A DNA stretch of 64,000 bases, from positions 62,001-126,000 of the forward strand of contig NZ_JBBMFK010000009.1 in assembly GCF_040096055.1 (NCBI RefSeq), read 5' to 3'. The position numbers were made by a program, and so were the translations under genes. Source of the DNA: Pseudoflavonifractor intestinihominis. GTDB lineage: Bacteria > Bacillota > Clostridia > Oscillospirales > Oscillospiraceae. Shown here in pieces: positions 24,230 through 32,758 of the stretch. Positions within the stretch are counted from its first letter, which is position 1. Each line of letters starts with the position of its first letter. The notes beneath the pieces were generated by a model. The model worked only from the letters and a program-made list of their open reading frames with translations, made no database searches and was not told the DNA's origin.

Positions 24230-25135
24230 TCAGGTGTGTTCCGCGAAGTATTCCCGGGTCTGGTCTGCGTTGTGCATGACCTCGGCCCGCAGGGCCTCCA
24301 GGCTGGGGAACTTCCGCTCCCCGCGGAGGTGGCGGTAGAACTCCATACGGATGGTCTGGCCGTACAGATCTCCGTCAAAGTCCAGAATGTAGCCCTCCAC
24401 GTTGACGGCGCCGTGGGCGTCCACCGTGGGGCGGACGCCGATGTTGGTCACCGCAGGGCGGCTGCTGCCGTCCTCGAACCACACCTTGGTGGCGTACACG
24501 CCATGGGCGGGCACCAGTACGCCGGGGGCAAAGCGGAGGTTCACCGTGGGGAAGCCCAGGGTGGTGCCCAGCTTTTTGCCGTGGGACACCGTGTCGGTCA
24601 GGGTGTGGGGGTGGCCAAGGAAGTAGTTGGCCCGCTCCATCTCCCCCTGGGCCAGCAGGGTGCGGATGTAGGTAGAGGAGATGGTGATGCCGTCCAGCTC
24701 CACCTTGGGGATGATGTCGCACCCCAGGCCCAGCTCGGCACAGATGGCCTTCAGCCGCTCCGGGTTGCCCTCCCCCTTGTAGCCGAAGTGGAAGTCGTGG
24801 CCCGCCACCAGGTGGACGGCGCCGTTCTCCCGGACGAGGAAGTCGGTGACAAAGTCACGCCAAGGCATGTGCATCATCCGGTCGTCAAAATGGGCCACAA
24901 TGACCTCCTGGATGCCGTAGTACCGGCGCATCAGCTCCGCCCGGTCCAGGGGGGAGCTGATGAGGGGCATGGGGCTGCCGATGATCAGGTTTTCCGGATG
25001 GGTGTCAAAGGTGACGGCGGCGGGGATGGCTCCCAGTTCCTGGGCCACCTGGGCCACCCGGCTCAGCAGTGCGCCGTGGCCCCGGTGTACGCCGTCGAAA
25101 AAGCCCAGGGCGATGACCCGTTTTTTCTGCTCCAT
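24230..25135 (-). CDS. ribF: Bifunctional riboflavin kinase / FAD synthetase
   Basis: Makes FMN and then FAD from riboflavin. The N-terminal nucleotidyltransferase domain shows LGFFDGVHRGH and the later ISSTYIR; the C-terminal kinase domain shows GTTLGFPTVNL and ATNIGVRPT-like TNIGVRPTVD. Its 301 residues fit the family. It is the last gene of the translation operon, 3 nt after truB, as in many Firmicutes. Confidence 0.95.
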   Translation of the reverse strand: MEQKKRVIALGFFDGVHRGHGALLSRVAQVAQELGAIPAAVTFDTHPENLIIGSPMPLISSPLDRAELMRRYYGIQEVIVAHFDDRMMHMPWRDFVTDFLVRENGAVHLVAGHDFHFGYKGEGNPERLKAICAELGLGCDIIPKVELDGITISSTYIRTLLAQGEMERANYFLGHPHTLTDTVSHGKKLGTTLGFPTVNLRFAPGVLVPAHGVYATKVWFEDGSSRPAVTNIGVRPTVDAHGAVNVEGYILDFDGDLYGQTIRMEFYRHLRGERKFPSLEALRAEVMHNADQTREYFAEHT

Positions 25136-25138
25136 TGT

Positions 25139-26008
25139 TTACACCTCGAAAAAGCTCTTGATGGTGGTGAGACGGCCGCCGCTGACCTGGCCCAGGGCCA
25201 GGAAAGCGCCGCTCTCACCGTAGACCCGGTACTGGCCGTCGGCTGCCTGTGGGACGGACACCGCCGTGCCGTTGCGCACCTTTTTCTCCGGCCCAGCTTT
25301 CAGAATGAGTATGGGCCTTCCCGCAAAATAGGCGTCCACCGGCAGCAGCAGGCTCTGGGGGTCCTCTGCGGAGAGCAGGGCGTCCAGGGTGACGGCCTGG
25401 TCCAGGGAGAACCCGGCGGCCTCGGTGCGGCGGAGAGAGTACATACACCCGCCGCAGCCCAGAGCCTGGCCGATGTCATGGCAGAGGGTGCGGACATAGG
25501 TGCCCTTGGAGCACTTGACCCGCAGCAGATAGTCGGCGGGGCCGGTCTGTTCCACCACGTCCAGGCCGTAGATGGTCACGGGGCGGGGCTCCCGCTCCAC
25601 CTCCTGGCCCTTCCGGGCCAGCTCGTAGAGCTTCTTGCCGTCCCGCTTGATGGCGGAGTACATGGGGGGGATCTGGAGGATATCCCCCCGGAAGGGGGCC
25701 AGGGCGGCCTCCAGGGCGGAGCGGTCAACAGCCACGGGCCTCTCCTCCAGCACGGTGCCAGAGGTGTCCTGGGTGTTGGTCACAACGCCCAGCCGCAGCC
25801 CGGCCACATACTCCTTGCCGCCCTCGGCGGCGAACTCCACCGCCCGGGTGGCCCGGCCCACAAAGACGGGCAGCACACCAGTGGCCATGGGGTCCAGGGT
25901 CCCGGCGTGGCCCACCCGGCGCTCGTGGAGCACGCCCCGGATCTTGGCGCACACATCCATACTGGTCCATCCGGCGGGTTTGTCGATCACGATAATTCCA
26001 TTTGCCAT
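25139..26008 (-). CDS. truB: tRNA pseudouridine(55) synthase
   Basis: Forms pseudouridine 55 in the T-loop of tRNAs. It has the family start NGIIVIDKPAGWTSMDV and the catalytic motif RVGHAGTLDPMATGVLP with Asp39. The C-terminal extension resembles a shortened PUA-like domain. ATG 26008 has GGAGGG about 7 nt upstream. That site lies within the last codons of a short ORF that repeats the first 15 residues of TruB, so translation of the two is likely coupled. Confidence 0.95.
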   Translation of the reverse strand: MANGIIVIDKPAGWTSMDVCAKIRGVLHERRVGHAGTLDPMATGVLPVFVGRATRAVEFAAEGGKEYVAGLRLGVVTNTQDTSGTVLEERPVAVDRSALEAALAPFRGDILQIPPMYSAIKRDGKKLYELARKGQEVEREPRPVTIYGLDVVEQTGPADYLLRVKCSKGTYVRTLCHDIGQALGCGGCMYSLRRTEAAGFSLDQAVTLDALLSAEDPQSLLLPVDAYFAGRPILILKAGPEKKVRNGTAVSVPQAADGQYRVYGESGAFLALGQVSGGRLTTIKSFFEV

Positions 26009-26010
26009 AC

Positions 26011-26181
26011 TCAGCCCTCCGTAAACTCGCGGCGCAGCCCAGCGCAGCGGGTGCGGCGCGAAAAGGAGGAGCCGCCCGCCGGGATAAGCGCCGCTGCTCC
26101 AGCGGCGGCGCGTTCCACAAGGGCGTGGTCCGACGCGGTCCATCCGGCGGGCTTGTCAATCACAATGATTCCGTTCGGCAT
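26011..26181 (-). pseudogene. Truncated duplicate of the truB 5' end (56-residue ORF)
   Basis: ATG 26181 has AGGAGG 5 nt upstream and opens 57 codons ending in TGA (26013-26011), two bases before the truB start. It begins MPNGIIVIDKPAGWT, matching TruB residues 1-15 except position 2, then diverges to an unrelated Ala/Arg-rich tail. In residues 3-15 many codons differ only silently from truB (for example ATC-ATT-GTG-ATT versus ATT-ATC-GTG-ATC). The copy is therefore not a recent tandem duplication; it may be a remnant of a second truB or a retained leader ORF coupled to truB. Confidence 0.7.
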
Positions 26182-26191
26182 TCCGGCCTCC

Positions 26192-27139
26192 TCAGCCCTG
26201 CTGGATCTGGTGGATGGCGTCCAGAATGGCGGTCTTGGCGTCGGAGACGGAACCCATCACCGAGCATCCGGCGGCAGCGGCGTGTCCGCCGCCGCCCAGC
26301 AGGGCACATACCGCCGAGGCGTTGAGCCCTGCGGCCGTGCGGACGGAGAGCTTGCACTCTCCGGGCCGCAGCTCCCGGATAGTGACGGCGGTCTCCACCC
26401 CCTCCACCTGTCCGGCAAAGGCGGCGATGTCCTCGGCGTCCTCCTCGTGGGCGTCCAGGGCCCTCATCATCTCCAGGGTGACGGCGGCGATGGCGATGGT
26501 GCCGTTGTCGAAGAGCTCCATGCCCTCGGTGATCATGCTCTCCAGCTGCAGGCGCTTGAAGCTCTTGGTGCGGAAGTGGCGCTTATTGACGCTGCGGTAG
26601 TCGATGCCGGTGTCCATCAGGGCGGCGGCCACCCGGTGAGTGCCGGAGGTGGTGTTGCTGTAGAGGAAGCAGCCCGTGTCGGTGGACACGGCCAGGTACA
26701 GGGCCAGGGCGGCGGCAGGGGACACAGGCCCCCACTGGCGGACGATATCATAGATGAGCTCGCCGCAGGCGGCCCGGCCCGGGTCCACGCAGTTCTCCCT
26801 GCCGAAGCCCTCGTTGGAGGGGTGGTGGTCGATGGCCAGGTCCACGCCCTTGTCCAGCCAGCAGCGGGCATTTTCAGGGAACAGCCCCCGGCCCGCGATG
26901 TCCACGCTGACCACAAAGGCGGGGGAGAACCCGTCAGGGGCCAGATAGCCCTCCAGATAGGGGGTAAAGAGGCTGGTGGCGTCGGCGTTGGGCAGGAGCC
27001 AGGCAGTCTTGCCCAGCTCCCGCAGGGCGGCGCACAGGCCCACGCCGCAGCCGATGGTGTCGCCGTCGGGCCGGCGGTGGGTGAGAATGAGAATATCGTC
27101 CTGACGCCGCAGCAGTTCAGCGGCTTCCGTATAGGTCAT
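26192..27139 (-). CDS. nrnA: DHH-family bifunctional oligoribonuclease / PAP phosphatase
   Basis: Degrades nanoRNA oligonucleotides and dephosphorylates pAp. The DHH domain contains LILTHRRPDGDTIGCG, the second metal motif VVSVDIAG and the DHH motif LAIDHHPSNEGF. The C-terminal DHHA1 domain carries SAVCALLGGGGHAAAAG. Its place between rbfA and truB is the usual one in Firmicutes. Confidence 0.93.
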   Translation of the reverse strand: MTYTEAAELLRRQDDILILTHRRPDGDTIGCGVGLCAALRELGKTAWLLPNADATSLFTPYLEGYLAPDGFSPAFVVSVDIAGRGLFPENARCWLDKGVDLAIDHHPSNEGFGRENCVDPGRAACGELIYDIVRQWGPVSPAAALALYLAVSTDTGCFLYSNTTSGTHRVAAALMDTGIDYRSVNKRHFRTKSFKRLQLESMITEGMELFDNGTIAIAAVTLEMMRALDAHEEDAEDIAAFAGQVEGVETAVTIRELRPGECKLSVRTAAGLNASAVCALLGGGGHAAAAGCSVMGSVSDAKTAILDAIHQIQQG

Positions 27140-27145
27140 GGGACT

Positions 27146-27535
27146 TCACTCCTCGCTGTCCAGATTAATGTGGGCGTTGGCGGGATTGGCTGGCTTGACC
27201 ACCTCGGGGTCCCGCAGCATGCTCAGAATGTGAGCGCCCTGGGCCATGGAGTCGTCTTTCTCAAAGATCAGCTCCGGGGTGTACCGCAGGGAGAGGGCGG
27301 CGCCCAGCTCCCGGCGGAGGTAGCCTGCGGCGGATTTGAGGCCCTTGACCACCTCATTGACGTCGCTCTTGTCCAGCACGCTGACGTGGACCTTGGCATA
27401 CCGCAGGTCGGTGGTGGTGTCCACCGCCGTGATAGAGACCAGCCCGTGGACTCTGGGGTCCTTCACCGTGCGGATGAGGCCGGAGAGCTCACGCTGGATT
27501 TCTTCGTTGATGCGTCCGATTCGATTGCTCGACAT
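27146..27535 (-). CDS. rbfA: 30S ribosome-binding factor A
   Basis: Assists late 30S subunit maturation. The KH-like fold is seen through IGRINEEIQRELSGLI, VSITAVDTTTDLRYAKVHVS and YLRRELGAALSLRYTPELIF. ATG 27535 (MSSNRIGR) has AAAGGAG about 8 nt upstream; the frame open to 27718 is not coding. Its 129 residues fit the family. Confidence 0.94.
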   Translation of the reverse strand: MSSNRIGRINEEIQRELSGLIRTVKDPRVHGLVSITAVDTTTDLRYAKVHVSVLDKSDVNEVVKGLKSAAGYLRRELGAALSLRYTPELIFEKDDSMAQGAHILSMLRDPEVVKPANPANAHINLDSEE

Positions 27536-27588
27536 GATCGGATCTCCTTTCATAAGTGAGCGGGGAGGCGCCCGAAAGGGCCTCCGCG

Positions 27589-27999
27589 CTATATTGCAAT
27601 GGTCAGGCAGGTCTGCTGGTGTTCCTCCAGCTGCTCCAGCGTGTCCTGCGCCAAAGCGGACAGAGGGCCGGAGAAACGGCGTATCCTGTGCGCCCCGCCG
27701 CCCACCCAGAGGTGCCACAGCTCCACGGTCTCACCGCGGGCGCAGTTTTTTGACAGATAGGCCCGCAGCTGTGCGGCGTCCTCCTGGGTGGGGTACAGGT
27801 TCAGCTCATACCGGCAGGGCTGCATGTCCAGCGCCAGGCAATCCACCGCCTGGCGGTAGTATTCATGCTCCTGTACGGAGAAGCCGTCCTCCTCCAGCGT
27901 GACAGTCATACCGCCCGCCTTCACGGTGCGGAGGCGGCGGATGCCGGAGTCGTAGAGGGGCAGGGAATGGGAGGCGGCTAGGAGATATACACAGCTCAT
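27589..27999 (-). CDS. Protein of unknown function between infB and rbfA
   Basis: A 136-residue soluble protein beginning MSCVYLLAASHSLPLYDSG. It has alternating beta-rich and acidic stretches (GGMTVTLEEDGFSVQEHEYY, YPTQEDAAQLRAYLSKNC) and no known motif. GGAGGT lies about 6 nt before ATG 27999. It sits inside the translation operon after a terminator-like hairpin that follows infB. A role in translation is suggested only by position. Confidence 0.7.
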   Translation of the reverse strand: MSCVYLLAASHSLPLYDSGIRRLRTVKAGGMTVTLEEDGFSVQEHEYYRQAVDCLALDMQPCRYELNLYPTQEDAAQLRAYLSKNCARGETVELWHLWVGGGAHRIRRFSGPLSALAQDTLEQLEEHQQTCLTIAI

Positions 28000-28026
28000 G
28001 GGGACCTCCAGGGGAGACAAATAAGC

Positions 28027-28060
28027 AAAGCAGGGCGGGCGAAAACGCCCGCCCTGCTTT
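28027..28060 (-). terminator. Terminator-like hairpin after infB
   Basis: A perfect 15-bp stem (28060-28046 with 28041-28027, loop TTTT) lies in mid-operon on the transcribed minus strand. Only a weak T tract follows, so partial read-through into rbfA-ribF is likely. Confidence 0.6.
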
Positions 28061-28091
28061 TGGGGTCTTGTAGAATGAGAAAAATGAGGGG

Positions 28092-30506
28092 TTACACCTC
28101 AATCTGTTCCATCAGGTAGGCTTCGATGACGTCGCCCTGCTTGATGTCCTGGAACTTCTCGAAGGTAATACCGCACTCGTAGCCCTGGGCGACCTCCTTC
28201 ACGCTGTCCTTGAAGCGCTGGAGGGAGGCGATAGAGCCGTCGTAGATGACGATGTTGTCCCGCAGGAGACGCATCTGAGCGCCGCGCTGCATCTTGCCGT
28301 TGGTGACATAGCAGCCGGCCACCATACCCACGCCGGTGATACGGAACACCTCGCGGACCTCGGCCTGACCCAGGAAGACCTCCTTGAACTTGGGGGCCAG
28401 CATGCCCTTCATGGCGGTCTCGATCTCCTCTATGCAGTCATAGATCACGCGGTACATCCGCATATCCACCTTGTTGCGGGCGGCGGTCTCCTTGGCGTTG
28501 TTGTCGGGGCGGACGTTGAAGCCCACGATGATGGCGTTGGAGGTGGTGGCCAGCATGACGTCGCTCTCGCTGATGGCGCCAACGGCGCAGTGGATGACCC
28601 GCACCCGGACCTCGTCGTTGGACAGCTTCTCCAGGGAGGACTTCACCGCCTCTGCGGAGCCCTGGACGTCGGCCTTGACGATGACGTTCAGGTCCTTGAT
28701 CTCGCCCTGCTGGATCTGGCTGAACAGATCGTCCAGGCTGACCTTCTGCTTCACGCCGCCAGAGGCAGCCATCTTCTGGTCGTGCTTGCGCTGCTCCACC
28801 AGCTCGCGGGCCATGCGCTCGTCGGCCACGGCGTGGAAGTCGTCGCCGGCGCCGGGCACCTCGCTCATACCGATGATCTCGACAGGCACGGAGGGACCGG
28901 CCTCGGTGACCTTCTCACCCCGGGCGTTGGTCATGGCGCGGACACGGCCCACAGCGGTGCCGGCGATGATGATGTCGCCCTGGTGGAGGGTGCCGTTCTG
29001 CACCAGCAGGGTGGCCACGGGGCCGCGGCCCTTGTCCAGCCGGGCCTCGATGACGGCGCCGTGGGCGGAGCGGTTGGGGTTGGCCTTCAGCTCCTGCATC
29101 TCGGCGGTCAGGATGACCATGTCCAGCAGGTTGTCGATGCCCTCGCCGGTCTTGGCGGAGATGGGGCAGATGATGGTCTCGCCGCCCCACTCCTCGGGCA
29201 CCAGCTCGTACTTGGTGAGCTGCTCCTTGATGCGCTCGGGGTTGGCGGTGGGCTTATCCATCTTGTTGATGGCCACGATGATGGGGATATTGGCGGCCTT
29301 GGCGTGGTTGATGGACTCCACGGTCTGGGGCATGATGCCGTCGTCGGCGGCCACCACCAGGATGGCCACGTCGGTGATCATGGCGCCGCGGGCACGCATG
29401 GCAGTGAAGGCCTCGTGGCCGGGGGTGTCCAGGAAGGTGATGGGCTTGCCCTGGACGTCCACCTGATAGGCGCCGATGTGCTGGGTGATGCCGCCGGCCT
29501 CGCCGGCCGCCACGTGGGCGTTGCGGATATAGTCCAGCAGGGAGGTCTTGCCGTGGTCGACGTGGCCCATGACCACCACCACGGGGGCGCGGGGCACCAG
29601 GTCCTCCGCCTTGTCCTCGGCGGTGTCGATGAGCTTCTCCTCGATGGTGACGATGACTTCCTTCTCCACCTTGCAGCCCATCTCTTCCGCGATGATGGCG
29701 GCGGTGTCGAAGTCGATGATGTCGCTCAGGGAGGCCATGACGCCGTTCTTGATCAGGCACTTGACCACCTCGGCGCCGGTCTTCTTCATCCGGCTGGCCA
29801 GCTCGCCCACGCCGATCTCGTCGGGGATCTTGACCACGGTGGGGTGCTTCTTGGCGATCTCGGCCTGGAGCCGGCGCATCTTCTCCTGCTCCTCAGCCCG
29901 GCGCTTGTTGCCCTGGAAGCTGTTGTTCCGGCGCTGGTTGCGGCCCTGGAACTTCTGCTTGCCGCCGCCCTGCTGCTGGCGCTCGGAGGTGAAGGACTCC
30001 AGGCGCTCGTCGTACTTCTCCAGGTTCACGTTGCCGCTCTTGCGGGTGTCCACCACCTTCTTCTCGGGCACGCGGGTGGTGGGACGGCGGTCCTGGGTCT
30101 GTTGCTGGGGCTGGGCCTGCTGCTGAGGCCGCTGCTGGTTCTGGTTCTGATTCTGGTTCTGCTGGGCAGCGGGCCGCTGGGCCTGCTGCTGGGGAGCCTG
30201 CGCCTTGGGAGCGTCCTTGGGCTGCTTGGCGCCCTGCTGGTTCTGGGCGGGGGCGGCCTTGGGGGCCTCCGCCTTCTTGGGCTCGTGGTACACATCGGCA
30301 TAAATGCTCTCGATGCTGTCCACCTGGTGGTGCTGGGTCAGATACTCAAAGATGATGGACAGCTCTCTGTCCTCCAGCACCTGCATATGGTTCTTGGGCG
30401 TGGTCGCGTACTTGGTGAGGATATCGGCGATATCCTTGGAGTTCATTTTGAAGTCCTTGGCGACCTCGTGCACACGGTATTTGTTCAGCAAATGAGCCAC
30501 CTCCAT
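28092..30506 (-). CDS. infB: Translation initiation factor IF-2
   Basis: GTPase that places initiator tRNA on the ribosome. It begins MEVAHLLNKYRVHEVAKDFK (IF2_N), then a Gln/Pro/Ala/Asn-rich linker (about 75-155), a second IF2_N, and the G domain: GHVDHGKTSLLDYIR (G1), DTPGHEAF (G3), NKMD (G4), SAKTGEG (G5). Domains II, III and IV follow. The frame stays open upstream to 30635, but ATG 30506 fits the family. The ribosome binding site is weak (AGGCT), and a strong hairpin lies 14 nt upstream. Confidence 0.95.
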   Translation of the reverse strand: MEVAHLLNKYRVHEVAKDFKMNSKDIADILTKYATTPKNHMQVLEDRELSIIFEYLTQHHQVDSIESIYADVYHEPKKAEAPKAAPAQNQQGAKQPKDAPKAQAPQQQAQRPAAQQNQNQNQNQQRPQQQAQPQQQTQDRRPTTRVPEKKVVDTRKSGNVNLEKYDERLESFTSERQQQGGGKQKFQGRNQRRNNSFQGNKRRAEEQEKMRRLQAEIAKKHPTVVKIPDEIGVGELASRMKKTGAEVVKCLIKNGVMASLSDIIDFDTAAIIAEEMGCKVEKEVIVTIEEKLIDTAEDKAEDLVPRAPVVVVMGHVDHGKTSLLDYIRNAHVAAGEAGGITQHIGAYQVDVQGKPITFLDTPGHEAFTAMRARGAMITDVAILVVAADDGIMPQTVESINHAKAANIPIIVAINKMDKPTANPERIKEQLTKYELVPEEWGGETIICPISAKTGEGIDNLLDMVILTAEMQELKANPNRSAHGAVIEARLDKGRGPVATLLVQNGTLHQGDIIIAGTAVGRVRAMTNARGEKVTEAGPSVPVEIIGMSEVPGAGDDFHAVADERMARELVEQRKHDQKMAASGGVKQKVSLDDLFSQIQQGEIKDLNVIVKADVQGSAEAVKSSLEKLSNDEVRVRVIHCAVGAISESDVMLATTSNAIIVGFNVRPDNNAKETAARNKVDMRMYRVIYDCIEEIETAMKGMLAPKFKEVFLGQAEVREVFRITGVGMVAGCYVTNGKMQRGAQMRLLRDNIVIYDGSIASLQRFKDSVKEVAQGYECGITFEKFQDIKQGDVIEAYLMEQIEV

Positions 30507-30519
30507 TGTGGAGCCTGCA

Positions 30520-30563
30520 CCAATAGGAAAACGCAGGCAGGGTTCCCTGCGCTTTCTTATTGG
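30520..30563 (-). promoter_or_regulatory. Hairpin in the infB leader
   Basis: A 44-nt imperfect palindrome begins CCAATA and ends TATTGG, with inner CGCAGG/CCTGCG pairing. It lies in the 125-nt gap between ylxQ and infB, just before the start codon, where it could limit translation or attenuate transcription. It is not U-tailed. Confidence 0.45.
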
Positions 30564-30631
30564 AACAAGCTCTCTGCTCGAAACGGATACGTTCTCTATG
30601 GGAAACCGCCGCAGCGGCGGGAAAACCTTGT

Positions 30632-31210
30632 TCATGCCTTGGGCTTGGGGCCCCGGTGGAGTCCGCCCTTGACCTGCAGTTTACCCTTGGGCACCTTGGG
30701 CCGCCCGGAGGGGGCGGGGGAGGAGCGCAGGGGGGGGTTGGACGGGGCGGGCGGGGCTTTCTGCTCTTTTGGGGGCGCGGCCCAGGGCTTGCGCTTGCCC
30801 TCACGGAGATTTTTCTCGTGCTGGCGCTGCTCCTTCTGCCGCTGGAGGGCCTTCTGGGCCTTGGTGTCCAGGGCGGCGGACAGCTCGCCGTACCGGGCCT
30901 GGTCCAGCAGGGCCAGCTTGGCGGCCAGGGAAGAGGCAAAGCCGATGTCGGTGACGGCCACCAGGGCGCAGGAACTGCGGCCCACGGTGCCGCCCAGCTC
31001 CGCCTTGGAGAAGGGCAGCTCCGTCCAGGGGACGGCGCCCGCCTCGGCGAAATGGGCGCAGCGGCGGCGGGTGTTGTCGGCGGCGTCGGCGGCCACCAGA
31101 AGCAGCTTGGCGTGGTGGGCGCGGGCGGCCGCGCCCACCGGCTCCTCGCCCACCTCCAGCCGTCCTGCCTTCTTGCACAGGCCGATGAGAGAGAGAATGG
31201 CGTTAGACAT
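30632..31210 (-). CDS. ylxQ: YlxQ-like L7Ae-family protein with long basic tail
   Basis: RNA-binding protein of the nusA operon. The L7Ae domain covers about residues 1-100 (LSLIGLCKKAGRLEVGEEPV, LLLVAADAADNTRRRC). The C-terminal 90 residues are a Lys/Arg/Pro-rich, probably disordered extension (QRQKEQRQHEKNLREGKRKP) that Bacillus YlxQ (about 100 residues) lacks. The extension may add RNA or ribosome contacts. It overlaps ylxR by 8 nt. Confidence 0.88.
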   Translation of the reverse strand: MSNAILSLIGLCKKAGRLEVGEEPVGAAARAHHAKLLLVAADAADNTRRRCAHFAEAGAVPWTELPFSKAELGGTVGRSSCALVAVTDIGFASSLAAKLALLDQARYGELSAALDTKAQKALQRQKEQRQHEKNLREGKRKPWAAPPKEQKAPPAPSNPPLRSSPAPSGRPKVPKGKLQVKGGLHRGPKPKA

Positions 31211-31475
31211 CGGGGGCCTCCTTCATCTGCGCCTCCAGGGCGTCCCATACCTCGTCGGGCAGGGGGGCGGAGAAGGCGCGCTCCAACGCCTTGGCCTTTC
31301 GGGCCTTTTTCAGGCACTCAGGGTTGGGGCAGACGTAAGCGCCCCGGCCGGGCTTTTTGCCCTTGAAGTCCAGGGAGACCTCGCCCTCGGGGGAGCGGAC
31401 CACACGGATCAGCTCCTTCTTGGGCTTCATCTCCCGGCAGCCCAGGCACTGGCGCAGGGGAATTTTTTTGGGCAT
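31203..31475 (-). CDS. ylxR: YlxR / RnpM family RNA-binding protein
   Basis: RnpM is reported to bind and modulate RNase P. Family motifs RQCLGCREMKPKKELIRVVR and GRGAYVCPNPECLKKA are present, with paired Cys. Ninety residues fit the family. It stands between nusA and ylxQ as in other Bacillota. Confidence 0.92.
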   Translation of the reverse strand: MPKKIPLRQCLGCREMKPKKELIRVVRSPEGEVSLDFKGKKPGRGAYVCPNPECLKKARKAKALERAFSAPLPDEVWDALEAQMKEAPDV

Positions 31476-31517
31476 GGGACAAGCGCCCCCTTTCCACGGG
31501 AAAATCAGAAAATCAAA

Positions 31518-32711
31518 TTACACGTCCAGGGGCTCGTCGGCGGCCTCGGCGGTCTGGGCGGCCTCCACGGGCGCGTCGTCCACCACGACCTCGTCGGACT
31601 CCTGGTCCTCATCGCCGCCGGGGTTGGAGGCGGGCTTGATGTCGATCTTGAAGCCGGTGAGCTTGGCGGCCAGGCGGGCGTTCTGGCCCTCCTTGCCGAT
31701 GGCCAGGGACAGCTGGTCGTCAGGCACCACCACGCGGCAGCTCTTGCCGTCGTCCAGGGTGGTGACGCTGATGACGTCGGCGGGGGAGAGGGCGGCGGCC
31801 ACGTACTCGGCGGGGTCGTCGGAGTACTTGATGATGTCCACCTTCTCGCCCTTGAGCTCCTCCACGATGTTGTTCACGCGCTGGCCCCGGGGACCCACGC
31901 AGGCGCCGATGGGGTCCACGTTGGGGTCGGCGGACCAGACGGCCAGCTTGGTGCGGCTGCCCGCCTCGCGGGCGATGGACTTGACCTCCACGGTGCCGTC
32001 GTAGATCTCGGGCACCTCCAGCTCGAACAGGCGCTTGACCAGGCCGGGGTGGGTGCGGGAGATGAGGACCTGGGGGCCCTTGGTGGAGCGGCGGACCTCC
32101 ACCACATACACCTTCAGCCGGTCGCCCTCGTGGATGGTCTCGCCCCGGACCTGCTCGCCCACAGCCAGGAAGGCCTCAGTGACCTCACTGCCCGAGCCGA
32201 TGCGCAGGCTGGCGGAGCCAGAGCGGGGGTCGATGCGGGTGACCACGCCGGTGAGCAGCTCGTGCTCCTTGGAGCTGAACTCATCATAAATCATGCCCCG
32301 CTCGGCCTCGCGCATACCCTGGATGATGACCTGACGGGCGGTCTGGGCGGCGATACGGCCAAAGTCCTTGGTCTTGACCTCCATACGCACCACGTCGCCC
32401 AGCTGGATGTGGGGAAGGCGCATCCGGGCGTCGGCAAGGCTGATCTCGGTGAAGGGGTTGTCCACGGTCTCCACCACGTCCTTCTTGACGAACATGCGGA
32501 CTTCGCCCTTCTCCTCGTTGGCGTCCACCACGATGTTGTCGCCGGCGCCCTCATGGTCCCGCTTGTAGGCGCTGATCAGGGCCTGGGTGATCTTCTCCAG
32601 CATATAGCTCTTGGGGATGCCCTTCTCCTGCTCGATCATGCCGATGGCGGCGAAGAACTCCTTGCCGTCCAGCTCATTGCTCTTCTGAGCCTTTGCATTT
32701 CTCTTAGCCAT
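31518..32711 (-). CDS. nusA: Transcription termination/antitermination factor NusA
   Basis: Binds RNA polymerase and nascent RNA to control pausing and termination. The N-terminal domain is followed by S1 (GVVTRIDPRSGSASLRIGSG) and two KH domains (GACVGPRGQRVNNIVEELKG, LAIGKEGQNARLAAKLTGFK). A roughly 35-residue acidic tail follows in place of the proteobacterial AR repeats. Its 397 residues fit Firmicutes NusA. Confidence 0.96.
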   Translation of the reverse strand: MAKRNAKAQKSNELDGKEFFAAIGMIEQEKGIPKSYMLEKITQALISAYKRDHEGAGDNIVVDANEEKGEVRMFVKKDVVETVDNPFTEISLADARMRLPHIQLGDVVRMEVKTKDFGRIAAQTARQVIIQGMREAERGMIYDEFSSKEHELLTGVVTRIDPRSGSASLRIGSGSEVTEAFLAVGEQVRGETIHEGDRLKVYVVEVRRSTKGPQVLISRTHPGLVKRLFELEVPEIYDGTVEVKSIAREAGSRTKLAVWSADPNVDPIGACVGPRGQRVNNIVEELKGEKVDIIKYSDDPAEYVAAALSPADVISVTTLDDGKSCRVVVPDDQLSLAIGKEGQNARLAAKLTGFKIDIKPASNPGGDEDQESDEVVVDDAPVEAAQTAEAADEPLDV

Positions 32712-32758
32712 AATCCTTCATCAAACTCCTTATACCATAACGGATTCCCGGCGGGGAA

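Noticed and set aside
30110..30290. Tandem CAG/CTG-like repeat tract that could look like a microsatellite or CRISPR-like array.
   Set aside because: It encodes the Gln/Asn/Pro/Ala-rich linker of IF-2, which is normal for this protein.
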